Notes under the pieces: generated by a model | The model's database searches: none | What the model saw: only the letters and a program-made list of their open reading frames with translations | Told to the model about the DNA's origin: nothing | Part shown: positions 1 to 8,098 of the stretch, one piece after another | How the letters are laid out: every line of letters begins with the position of its first letter | Numbering within the stretch: position 1 is the first letter of the stretch | Assembly (NCBI GenBank): GCA_963665195.1 | Contig: OY762070.1 | Coordinates: 558,001-622,000, forward strand | DNA length: 64,000 bases | Direction: 5' to 3' | From: VXYL01 sp963665195 | GTDB taxonomy: Bacteria > Pseudomonadota > Gammaproteobacteria > Pseudomonadales > Azotimanducaceae | Program-made: the position numbers and the translations under genes

Positions 1-2361
1 CCGTCGACGCTGCACCTGTGGTGGGCGCGGCGGCCGCTGGCGGCGGCGCGGGCGGTGATCTTCGCGCAGATGGTGGACGACCCGTCGGCGTGCCCCGGCG
101 AGTTCCCGACGGCCGCGGAGCAGGAGCGCGAGCGCGCGCGGCTGTTCGGCATTCTGGAGAGGCTGGTGCCCTGGGAGAGCACCACCGACGAGGGCGTGCT
201 GGAGGAGGCGCGCGGGGAGATCCGGCGCAGCTGGCGGCGGACGTGCGCGGCGAACGCGGCGCATCCGCGCGCCGGCGAGCTGTTCGATCCCGAGCGGCTG
301 CCGGCGTTCCACGACCCGTTCGCGGGCGGCGGCGCGCTGCCGCTGGAGGCGCAGCGGCTGGGGCTGGTGGCGCACGCTTCGGACCTGAACCCGGTGGCGG
401 TGCTGATCAACAAGGCGATGATCGAGGTGCCGCCGCGGTTCGCTGGGCGGGCGCCGGCGAACCCGGAGGCGCGTTCGGGCGTGGCGGGGGCCGGGGCGTG
501 GCCTGGGGCATCTGGCCTCGCCGCGGACGTGCGGTTCTACGGGCAGTGGATGCGGGACGAGGCGGAGCGGCGGATCGGGCACCTGTACCCGAAGGCGGCG
601 GTGACGGAGGGGATGGTTCGCGAGCGTCCGGACCTGGCGCCCTACGCGGGGCGGGAGCTGACGGTGATCGCGTGGCTGTGGGCGCGGACGGTGCGCAGCC
701 CGAACCCAGCGTTCGCGGATGTGGAGGTGCCGCTGGTGTCGACCTTCATGCTGTCGACCAAGCAGGGGCGCGAGGCGTACGTGGAGCCCGTGGTGGAGGG
801 CCGCGGGTACCGCTTCGAGGTGCGGGCCGGTAAGCCAGCGGACATGGATGCCGCAAGCGCCGGGACGAAGCTCGGGCGCGGCGCCAACTTCCGGTGCGTC
901 ATGTCGGGCACGCCGATGAGCGGCGACTACATCAAGGCGGAAGGGCGAGCGAAGCGAATGGGGTCTCGCCTGTTGGCAATTGTGGCCGAGGGACACAGAG
1001 AACGGGTTTACCTAGCGCCCGATGCAGCGCACGAGACAGCCCAAGAGCGGGCGAACCCACAGTGGCGACCCGCAGGCGAGGTCCCGGCGCGACTGACTGG
1101 CGGCACTTGCGTCCCATACGGTCTCACGGAGTGGTCCGACCTGTTCACGCCCCGCCAGACCGTAGCGCTGACCATGTTCTCGGACCTGGTGAGCGAAGCG
1201 ACGGAGCGCGTGCGCGACGACGCTGCGGCTGCAGGTGTGCCCGACGACGGGAAGCCGCTGCGCGACGGGGGCTCGGGCGCGACCGCGTACGCCCACGCGG
1301 TGGCCGTGTATCTGGCGCTGAGTTCGAGCAGGGCTGCAGACGCATGGTCGACGATTGCCAGCTGGCGAAACGGTGTGGAAGCGACACGCAGCACGTTCGC
1401 ACGGCAAGCCCTACCAATGGTGTGGGATTACGCCGAGGCGAACCCGCTCAGTTCCTCATGCGGCAATTGGACCGGGGCATGCCTCGACTGGATTCCGAAA
1501 GCGCTTTTGTTCCTCACCCCCGCAGCCCCCGGAGCCAGCCTTCAAGCCGATGCCGCACGGCCGATAGGGAAGCTCGCTGCTCTAGTTTCTACAGATCCGC
1601 CTTACTACGACAACATCAGCTACGCGGACCTGTCGGATTTCTTCTACGTCTGGCTTCGACGATCCTTGCGGAGGATCCTCCCAGACCTGTTCGCCACTCT
1701 GGCGGTTCCAAAAGGGGCCGAACTGGTTGCCGCACGGCATCGGCACGGGAGCAGGGACAGCGCCGAGAGCTTCTTCCTCGACGGGATGATGCACGCAATG
1801 CGAGCCATTGGGCAGCAGAGCCACGTTGGCTTGCCGATCACGATCTACTACGCCTTCAAGCAAACAGAACAGAAGGGCGAAGGAGCGTACGCAAGTACAG
1901 GTTGGGAGACCTTCCTGGATGCAGTGATTCGAGCCGGTTTCGGGATCACTGGGACATGGCCGATCCGGACGGAGCGGCGAGGGCGATCCACGGACGTTCG
2001 AGCCAACGCCCTCGCATCCTCCATCGTCCTGGTCTGCCGCGGGCGTCCGGACGGTGCCCCGCTCGCCACGCGCCGCGAGTTCCTGGCCGCCCTGCGGACC
2101 GAGCTCCCGCCGGCGCTCCGCCTCCTCCAGTCCGGCAGCATCGCCCCCGTGGACCTCGCCCAGGCCGCCATCGGCCCCGGCATGGCGGTATACACCCGCC
2201 ACGCCAAGGCATTCCGAGCACGCTGGTCAACGAGCTGCCGGAGACGCCGCCCGCCAAGCCAGAGGTCACAACTATCCGAAGTCGGGTCTCGCAGGGCAGC
2301 GAGGGCGGTGTGCCGTCAGGACGGTGCTTCGGCACGCTCGATCAGGTCAGCCAGCTTGTAG
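1..2361 (+). CDS. DUF1156 adenine-specific DNA methylase, 5'-partial and probably 3'-truncated
   Basis: The reading frame is open from base 1, so the true start lies left of the window; the first codons already encode the LHLWWARRPLAA motif typical of DUF1156/COG1743 proteins. Counting from the first visible codon, a SAM-binding DPFAGGG motif lies near residue 105 and the amino-methyltransferase motif DPPYYDN near residue 532, so it should methylate adenine (N6) in DNA. After the conserved GPGMAVYTR block (about residue 725, nt 2200) the frame turns into Arg/Ser-rich sequence that does not look like the family; related proteins usually have well over 100 further residues. A frameshift or deletion near nt 2210 is likely. 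It converges with the helicase at 2316, a pairing typical of helicase-methylase-ATPase defence loci; the expected DUF499 ATPase could lie left of base 1. Codon choice changes within the gene near nt 940. Confidence 0.85.
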   Translation, partial: PSTLHLWWARRPLAAARAVIFAQMVDDPSACPGEFPTAAEQERERARLFGILERLVPWESTTDEGVLEEARGEIRRSWRRTCAANAAHPRAGELFDPERLPAFHDPFAGGGALPLEAQRLGLVAHASDLNPVAVLINKAMIEVPPRFAGRAPANPEARSGVAGAGAWPGASGLAADVRFYGQWMRDEAERRIGHLYPKAAVTEGMVRERPDLAPYAGRELTVIAWLWARTVRSPNPAFADVEVPLVSTFMLSTKQGREAYVEPVVEGRGYRFEVRAGKPADMDAASAGTKLGRGANFRCVMSGTPMSGDYIKAEGRAKRMGSRLLAIVAEGHRERVYLAPDAAHETAQERANPQWRPAGEVPARLTGGTCVPYGLTEWSDLFTPRQTVALTMFSDLVSEATERVRDDAAAAGVPDDGKPLRDGGSGATAYAHAVAVYLALSSSRAADAWSTIASWRNGVEATRSTFARQALPMVWDYAEANPLSSSCGNWTGACLDWIPKALLFLTPAAPGASLQADAARPIGKLAALVSTDPPYYDNISYADLSDFFYVWLRRSLRRILPDLFATLAVPKGAELVAARHRHGSRDSAESFFLDGMMHAMRAIGQQSHVGLPITIYYAFKQTEQKGEGAYASTGWETFLDAVIRAGFGITGTWPIRTERRGRSTDVRANALASSIVLVCRGRPDGAPLATRREFLAALRTELPPALRLLQSGSIAPVDLAQAAIGPGMAVYTRHAKAFRARWSTSCRRRRPPSQRSQLSEVGSRRAARAVCRQDGASARSIRSASL

Positions 2362-5300
2362 TTGACACTCGTCACGCCGAAGTCGGGCTCTCTGCCGAAC
2401 GGTCGGCGCAGGTAGTGGACCTCGGGAGAGTCGTTCCCGGCGAACTCCACGATCGCCAGGATGAAGTCGTCCGGCTTGTTCAGCGCCGTAAGAATCTCGT
2501 TCTTCGTGACGGTGATGCTGTCGGCCGTCGACACGCGCCCCTTCACCTCCAACAGCCGTAGCTCGCCCGTGCCCGGGACCCTACTCTCGATGTCGTAGCC
2601 GAGCTTCTCGAACTCCCGATCCAGCGGCTCGAATCCCAGGCCGCGTTCCACGTCCATCACGATAGACCGCGCTCGAGCCGCGGAGGCTTGCGTGTCATGC
2701 GAGCGCTGTGGCGGCTCCTTGCCGGCCAGCCGGGCCATCAGGCCGAGCGGCACCACGACGAATACCGACAGCACCACAGGGGGCAGCGTAGATACCTGAG
2801 CTTCTCTGTCGAGTTCCGCGAGTCGACGCCTTAGGCGATCCTGCAGGTCGTCTGCACGGCGACGGGCTTCGTACGAGTTGAGTCGAGCTCCATCTCGACC
2901 GGCTTCCTCCTGAAGCTTGAGCTCGTTGGCACGGTGATCCCAATAGGTGATTTCCTTCGTTAGCCGCTCATGCACCGCGGCCCGGGTCTTCCCCACCCAT
3001 TCGATCCGCCGGCCGTGGACTTCAGCGACGTGGTCCGGCACGAGGTCCTCGATTGCGTATGCGGTCGCAGCTTGTTCGAGGTCTCGCGTTATCCACTCGC
3101 ATTCCGAAGCGCCGAGGATGTCCTGCGGCGCGGGCTCATCGTCTTGGAGGGGACGATAGTCGAGGTAGGAGGCATGGCCCAGTCGCCGCGTTCGCCCTTC
3201 CCCGTCGAGAGCCACCGACATCATGCGGCGCGAAATCACCTTGTCCGCATCGCGTATGCCGTGCTGAAGGGCGAACACTACGCGCGGCGCATCCCCAGGG
3301 TCGCGCTCGTCCACAAGGACTGCTCCGCGCTTCAGCAGGTCCTGCCCTCTCTCCAAGGTAATGTCGAGCACAGCACCCAGAAGCGGATGCCCCGGGCTGA
3401 GCAAGGCTGCAGCCGGCTGACCCTCGACAGTCAGCGCATCCTTCTCGAAGGCAATCCGCTCGTAGCGCCGCAGCACCGGGTCGCCGAGCCCGATCTGCCG
3501 GCCCCGGTTGCGAATCATCGCCGGTACGTGAGTGATTTCGTAGCGGTGCTCCTCCCTTCGGCGCACCGTGCCGCCGAGACGTCGGAACGCCTCCCCGAAG
3601 AACGACTCCACGTAGTGCGGCTGAAGGCGTCTGGCCTCGGCTCGCTCCATGTCTTCTCGGACCCGTGCTACGCGACTGGAGTCCATCGCATCTTCAGCCA
3701 GCGCCCGCTCCTCGATTAGCTGCACCAAGCGTTCCTGGTCCACCGCCTCCACCACAGCCTTCGATAGACGTGCGCGCACGTCTGGGCGGTCCCCGTAGCG
3801 GACCGCCTCGATCAAGAGGTCACGCAGGCTGCGACCCTCGAACTGGAGCTTGCCAAGGACGTCGAAGACTTGGCCGCCTAGGGAGAACCGGGCCTGCTCC
3901 AGCTTTTCGAGCAAGGTCCGGAATACGTCGCCTTCGCGCGTCTCGGCGGCGACCAGGTTCCAGAGATGGCATACCTCCGTCTGGCCGATGCGATGGATGC
4001 GCCCAAAGCGCTGCTCGATGCGATTGGGGTTCCACGGCAGGTCGTAGTTGACCATCAGATGAGCGCGCTGCAAGTTGATCCCCTCGCCGGCGGCATCCGT
4101 GGCCAGCAGCACCTGGACGTCGGGGTCGTGCAGGAACGCCTCCTGCGCCCTACGCCGTTCTTCGCGTCTCATGCCCCCTTGAATCACCGCGATGGCGTCG
4201 GGGCGACCGAGCACGGTGCCGATGCGGCGTTCCAAGTAACGCAATGTGTCGCGATGCTCCGTGAACACCACCAGCTTTTGCTTGGCCGACGGGACAGGTT
4301 TCGGGATGGGGCCGGTGCCGTAGTGGGCACGTTCATCCCCCAACTCGTCGGATGGTCCTGGGCCGAAGACCTCGGTCGCCAACAGGCTGGAAAGCTCTTG
4401 CCACTTCGTGTCCGTGCCGCTGCGTCGGTTCTCTGCGGCGAGCCGCTCCAGCCGCTCAAGCGAGGCGATCTCCGCCTGCAGTTCTACGATCGTGCTAGCG
4501 GCGGTAGCTTGATCCAGCACCGCCTCTTCCGTCGCTTCCACCTCGTCGAACGGAGCGTCCTCCAAGTCCTCGACGTCTTCGGCGTCGAGCGTCGCACCGG
4601 GCATGGGGATGGGCGCGGGCTTGGCCGCACCGCCACGCTGCAGCAAGGTCGCTTCGCGAAGCCTGCTCTCAAGGCGTTCCCGCCGGCGCCGCAAGGACTG
4701 GTAGATGGCCTCGGGAGAGGACGCGAGGCGCCGCTGGAGTACGGTCAGCGCGAAGCCGACGGTTCCGGTGCGTCGTTCGTTCTGCAATGCCTCGGCACGG
4801 TTGAACTCCCCGCGCACGTACTCCGTGACTCCCCGATAAAGCCTCGCTTCGGCGTCGGATAGGCGATACGGGACGGAGTATGCGATGCGTTCCGGGAACA
4901 GTGGCCGGCCGTCGAACCGGCGCAGATTCTCCTTCGCCATGCGTCGCATCAGGTCCGACACATCGGGTTCATGAACGCCGTCGCGGAACCGTCCCTCGAA
5001 CCGGTCGCCATCGAGCAAAGCAAGGAAGAGCTGGAAGTCCTCCTCCTTCCCGTTGTGCGGCGTGGCGGTCATGAGCAGGAAGTGCCGAGTCTGAGAGGAG
5101 ACAAGCTGACCGAGCCGGTAGCGCTTCGTGTATTGGATGTCGCCACCGAAGAACCTCGCGGACATCTTGTGCGCCTCGTCGCAGATCACCAGATCGAAGC
5201 GGCAATCCGGCACGGCAAGCTTGGCCTGCGCCTCCTCGTCTCGGGCCAGCTTGTCCAAGCGCCCGATGGCAAGATCGTTCTCTAGGAACCAGTTTCCGGT

Positions 5301-5870
5301 GCGAGCCGTCTGCAGCTTGTCGTTCGTCAGGATCTCGAACGGCAGGCCGAAGCGGGTATGGAGCTCGTCCTGCCACTGCTCCACCAAGCTGCCCGGACAG
5401 ATGACCAGGCACCGCTTCAGGTCGCCGCGAACGATCAACTCCTTGATGAGCAGGCCCGCCATGATCGTCTTGCCGGCGCCAGGATCGTCGGCCAGCAGAA
5501 AGCGGAGCGGTTGCCGCGGTAGCATGGCTTCGTAGACTGCCGTGATCTGGTGGGGTAGGGGTTCGACCAGCGAGGTATGTACGGCAAGCAGCGGGTCGAA
5601 GAGGTGGGCGAGACGGATTCGATGCGCTTCAGCGACTAGGCGGAACAATGCGCCGTCGCCGTCGAAGCTCCAAGGCTTGCCAGCATCCTGCAGATCGAGA
5701 CGGGACTCGTCGTGACGGTATAGCAGGCTCTCGTCGACTTGCCCCGACGGCATCCGGTACGTCAGCGTGAGTGCATTCGCGCCGTGCCATTGCGCATTGA
5801 TCACCGTTGCCGCGGCGTCCGGGTACAACCCCAGGACAATCGTGCCGGGAGTCAGGTCCTCTAGCTTCAC
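2316..5870 (-). CDS. SNF2-family DEAD/DEAH-box helicase with C-terminal DUF3883
   Basis: A 1184-residue protein. A Walker A motif (DPGAGKT) lies near residue 127, a DEAH box near 228, and the helicase C domain with DAAGEGINLQ and RIHRIGQ near residues 590-632; both SNF2 lobes are therefore intact. Glu/Asp-rich linker segments separate them. The last ~100 residues match DUF3883, a PD-(D/E)XK-like module common in defence helicases (E-V-K near LLEVKGRV). I chose the GTG at 5870 because family-like sequence begins there (VKLEDLTPG) and AGGAA precedes it by four bases; the frame stays open to 6131 but that extension looks non-coding. The gene faces the DUF1156 methylase tail to tail and overlaps its apparent end. 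Together they resemble the helicase-methylase-ATPase defence systems; DISARM is less likely because no DrmA/B partner is seen. Confidence 0.9.
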   Translation of the reverse strand: MKLEDLTPGTIVLGLYPDAAATVINAQWHGANALTLTYRMPSGQVDESLLYRHDESRLDLQDAGKPWSFDGDGALFRLVAEAHRIRLAHLFDPLLAVHTSLVEPLPHQITAVYEAMLPRQPLRFLLADDPGAGKTIMAGLLIKELIVRGDLKRCLVICPGSLVEQWQDELHTRFGLPFEILTNDKLQTARTGNWFLENDLAIGRLDKLARDEEAQAKLAVPDCRFDLVICDEAHKMSARFFGGDIQYTKRYRLGQLVSSQTRHFLLMTATPHNGKEEDFQLFLALLDGDRFEGRFRDGVHEPDVSDLMRRMAKENLRRFDGRPLFPERIAYSVPYRLSDAEARLYRGVTEYVRGEFNRAEALQNERRTGTVGFALTVLQRRLASSPEAIYQSLRRRRERLESRLREATLLQRGGAAKPAPIPMPGATLDAEDVEDLEDAPFDEVEATEEAVLDQATAASTIVELQAEIASLERLERLAAENRRSGTDTKWQELSSLLATEVFGPGPSDELGDERAHYGTGPIPKPVPSAKQKLVVFTEHRDTLRYLERRIGTVLGRPDAIAVIQGGMRREERRRAQEAFLHDPDVQVLLATDAAGEGINLQRAHLMVNYDLPWNPNRIEQRFGRIHRIGQTEVCHLWNLVAAETREGDVFRTLLEKLEQARFSLGGQVFDVLGKLQFEGRSLRDLLIEAVRYGDRPDVRARLSKAVVEAVDQERLVQLIEERALAEDAMDSSRVARVREDMERAEARRLQPHYVESFFGEAFRRLGGTVRRREEHRYEITHVPAMIRNRGRQIGLGDPVLRRYERIAFEKDALTVEGQPAAALLSPGHPLLGAVLDITLERGQDLLKRGAVLVDERDPGDAPRVVFALQHGIRDADKVISRRMMSVALDGEGRTRRLGHASYLDYRPLQDDEPAPQDILGASECEWITRDLEQAATAYAIEDLVPDHVAEVHGRRIEWVGKTRAAVHERLTKEITYWDHRANELKLQEEAGRDGARLNSYEARRRADDLQDRLRRRLAELDREAQVSTLPPVVLSVFVVVPLGLMARLAGKEPPQRSHDTQASAARARSIVMDVERGLGFEPLDREFEKLGYDIESRVPGTGELRLLEVKGRVSTADSITVTKNEILTALNKPDDFILAIVEFAGNDSPEVHYLRRPFGREPDFGVTSVNYKLADLIERAEAPS

Positions 5871-5900
5871 GCTGTTCCTGGTAGCTGCCGAGGAGGCAAT

Positions 5901-5942
5901 GGCGCCGCAGAACTTCCGATTTCGCCTCGGTTCTGCGGCGCC
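5901..5942 (-). terminator. 13-bp perfect inverted repeat between oxidoreductase and helicase genes
   Basis: The arms GGCGCCGCAGAAC (5901-5913) and GTTCTGCGGCGCC (5930-5942) are perfect reverse complements with a 16-base loop. The hairpin lies 12 bases beyond the stop of the CmcJ-like gene and 30 bases before the helicase start, both on the minus strand. It is therefore placed to end or attenuate read-through into the helicase gene. There is no U-tract after it, so a rho-independent terminator is only one reading; a regulator binding site or mobile-element scar is also possible. Confidence 0.5.
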
Positions 5943-5953
5943 AAGTTCCCGGG

Positions 5954-7231
5954 CTAGAAGAACACGAACGAGCGCACTACGACGTTCTTCCGGCAGCGGG
6001 CATCGGCGGGCGCGGTGGGGTCCACGCAGGCCGAGTGGAAGGACCAGCGCGAGAGGGAGCCGTCCGTCACCGAGTCGTAGCACTTGAGCATCGAGACCTC
6101 GGTGGACTTCTGCTGCGGGAACCAGTACCACTCGTGCTCCGGGCGATGGGTGAAGCGCGTGGTCTCGCCGACGCGGTCGTCGTAGATGCGGTAGTTGGTG
6201 ATGTAGGGCTGATCGGCGAACGACGGCCAGGCGCAGAGCACGAACGGGAACTGCTCCACGGTCTCCATCGGCTTGGCGAGGTTGATGGACATGAAGCGGC
6301 GCGACATCTTGGCGTCCGCCTGCGCCTCGGTGTAGTGCTGCTCGCGCCCGAAATTGCGCAGGTTCCGCGTGAGCAGCTCACGGCAGCGCACGCGGCCACT
6401 GTTGTCGTTCAGGTCGTTGTGGACCAGATTGGCGTAGCCGGCGTTGACGCCGGGGTTCTTGGCTGCCTGATCCTCCCGGCGATCGCCCTGATAGTCCTTG
6501 TCGAAGACATCGTGGTTGTAGACCAGCGCATCGGTGGCGCCGGGGAAGAAGTCGAGCAGGAGCTTCTCGATCTCCAGGTAGAACACGCGCTCCACCTCGG
6601 CCGAGTCGTAGAAGTTCCGGCACTTGGATTCGAGGTGCGCGAGCGAGACGCCGAGCTTGTCCATGCACTCAGCGCTCATGGGATCGAGACCGGGGTAGTA
6701 CTCGCCGATGCGGCGAGCGTCGCGCAGCACCTTCGGGAAGTAGAGGTTGCGGCGGCCGTGGCCGCGCTCGTACTCGCGCACGGCCTGGGCGATGTCCTGG
6801 CGCGCCGGGTCCTGCCACAGCGCGTTGGAGGAGACGATGGAGTAGGTGGTGCCCTCGTGGACCGTATAGCGCAGCGGCAGCGCGACGCCGCCTTCCGGCG
6901 CTTCGATGTTGTTCGCCCGGATGTACTCCATGCACTCGTCGTACTCGCGGAAGCCAATGCCCCACTCGGTCTCGATGGGGCCGGGCGGGGCGTTCTCGAT
7001 CATGTCCACCACGTCTTGGCCGTGGCCGCTCGCGACCTGGGCGAGCGCGACTTCGGTGGCGGCTGCCGTGCCGGCGTCGCCGTCCTTGTCGAGCGCCATG
7101 TAGGAGATGCCGCCGTTGTCGGCGATGGGCGGCGCCTGCCCGGCGGTGAGCTCGAACGGCGGCACGTAGGGGGCGGGAACGGTGGGCTTGCCCGCTGCCT
7201 CTTGGCTCTCGGTCATCTCGGCTCGGCGCAT
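5954..7231 (-). CDS. CmcJ/NvfI-family oxidoreductase
   Basis: A 425-residue protein whose C-terminal half follows the CmcJ/NvfI pattern: VHNDLND near residue 270, a block with FVLCAWPS, then HEWYWFP and LKCYDS, and a final FHSACVDPTAP with closing VVVRSF. The family is best known from fungal secondary metabolism and the cephamycin CmcJ protein, and the His/Asp pattern suits a non-haem iron, 2-oxoglutarate-type enzyme; this assignment is by motif recall. The substrate cannot be predicted. The first ~150 residues contain Pro-rich and acidic sequence. I kept the ATG at 7231 because GGGGGA lies just upstream; an internal ATG at 7216 is an alternative. It is followed by a hairpin and transcribed divergently from the methyltransferase at 7313. 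Confidence 0.7.
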   Translation of the reverse strand: MRRAEMTESQEAAGKPTVPAPYVPPFELTAGQAPPIADNGGISYMALDKDGDAGTAAATEVALAQVASGHGQDVVDMIENAPPGPIETEWGIGFREYDECMEYIRANNIEAPEGGVALPLRYTVHEGTTYSIVSSNALWQDPARQDIAQAVREYERGHGRRNLYFPKVLRDARRIGEYYPGLDPMSAECMDKLGVSLAHLESKCRNFYDSAEVERVFYLEIEKLLLDFFPGATDALVYNHDVFDKDYQGDRREDQAAKNPGVNAGYANLVHNDLNDNSGRVRCRELLTRNLRNFGREQHYTEAQADAKMSRRFMSINLAKPMETVEQFPFVLCAWPSFADQPYITNYRIYDDRVGETTRFTHRPEHEWYWFPQQKSTEVSMLKCYDSVTDGSLSRWSFHSACVDPTAPADARCRKNVVVRSFVFF

Positions 7232-7312
7232 GGGATCCCCCGCGTGGCAAAGGCCCGATTATGGCACACGCCGCGGCGCGGGGCGGGTTAGGATTCGCCA
7301 AGCGGCTCGCCC

Positions 7313-8098
7313 ATGAACCAAGACACCTTCTATACGGACCACTGGCAGCGCATCGAGGACGAGCGCGTCGCCCGCTACGAGCGCATGTTCGTCTGGCGCG
7401 ACGAACATGCGGCCATGCTCGCGCCGCTGGACCTGCGCCCCGGCTGCCGGGTGCTGGACTACGGCTGCGGGCCAGGCTTCGTCACCCTCGGCATGGCCAG
7501 CATCGTTGGTGCCGAAGGACGCGCCTACGGCGTCGATCTCAACGCCCGCTTCGTCGCCGACGCCATGCGCCGCGCCGCGGGCACCGCGCACCTCTCCTAC
7601 CACCCCGTCGAAGACGGCCGGATTCCCTTGCCGGACCGGTGCGTGGACCGGCTGCTGTGCAAGAACGTGCTGGAGTACGTGCCGGATGTGCAGGCGACCC
7701 TCGCCGAGTTCCGCCGCGCGCTGGAACCGGGTGGCCGGGTGCTCCTGCTCGACAGCGATTGGGGATTCGTGATCGTCGAGCCGTGGGGCAGGGAGCGCAC
7801 TGAGCGCTTCTTCCGCGCTGCGGCGCCGGCCTTCAAGACGCCGGAGATGGGGCGGCGGCTGCGTACCGAGCTGGTCGACGCTGGCTTCGAGGATGTCGAA
7901 GTGAGCATCCGCGCCGGGGCGGACACTGCCGGCGGCAGTCTGGCGGTACTTCGCAACATGGGCAGCTACGCGGCGACCTTTGACATGCTGCAGGAAACCG
8001 AGATCGAGGCGATGCTGGCCGAGGCGGAAGCGGCGGTCGAGGCGGGGCGCTACCTTTTCAGCCTGCCGCAGTTCGTGGTCACCGGGCGGCGTCCGTGA
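7313..8098 (+). CDS. class I SAM-dependent methyltransferase
   Basis: A 261-residue Rossmann-fold methyltransferase. Motif I (VLDYGCGPG) sits near residue 46, the acidic ribose-binding motif (YGVDLN) follows about 25 residues later, and a Methyltransf_11-type motif IV region contains LLCKNVLEY. It most resembles small-molecule or quinone-type methyltransferases, but the acceptor cannot be told. It opens a + strand run: its stop overlaps the GTG start of the aminopeptidase gene (GTGA), implying translational coupling. Confidence 0.85.
   Translation: MNQDTFYTDHWQRIEDERVARYERMFVWRDEHAAMLAPLDLRPGCRVLDYGCGPGFVTLGMASIVGAEGRAYGVDLNARFVADAMRRAAGTAHLSYHPVEDGRIPLPDRCVDRLLCKNVLEYVPDVQATLAEFRRALEPGGRVLLLDSDWGFVIVEPWGRERTERFFRAAAPAFKTPEMGRRLRTELVDAGFEDVEVSIRAGADTAGGSLAVLRNMGSYAATFDMLQETEIEAMLAEAEAAVEAGRYLFSLPQFVVTGRRP

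Noticed and set aside
2316..6131. Longer helicase start at 6131
   Set aside because: The extra 87 residues overlap the oxidoreductase gene and hairpin and are not family-like; GTG 5870 has a ribosome-binding site.
6035..7291. 418-residue + strand ORF antisense to the CmcJ-like gene
   Set aside because: Translation is Val/Leu/His/Arg-rich without family signatures; the minus strand carries clear motifs.
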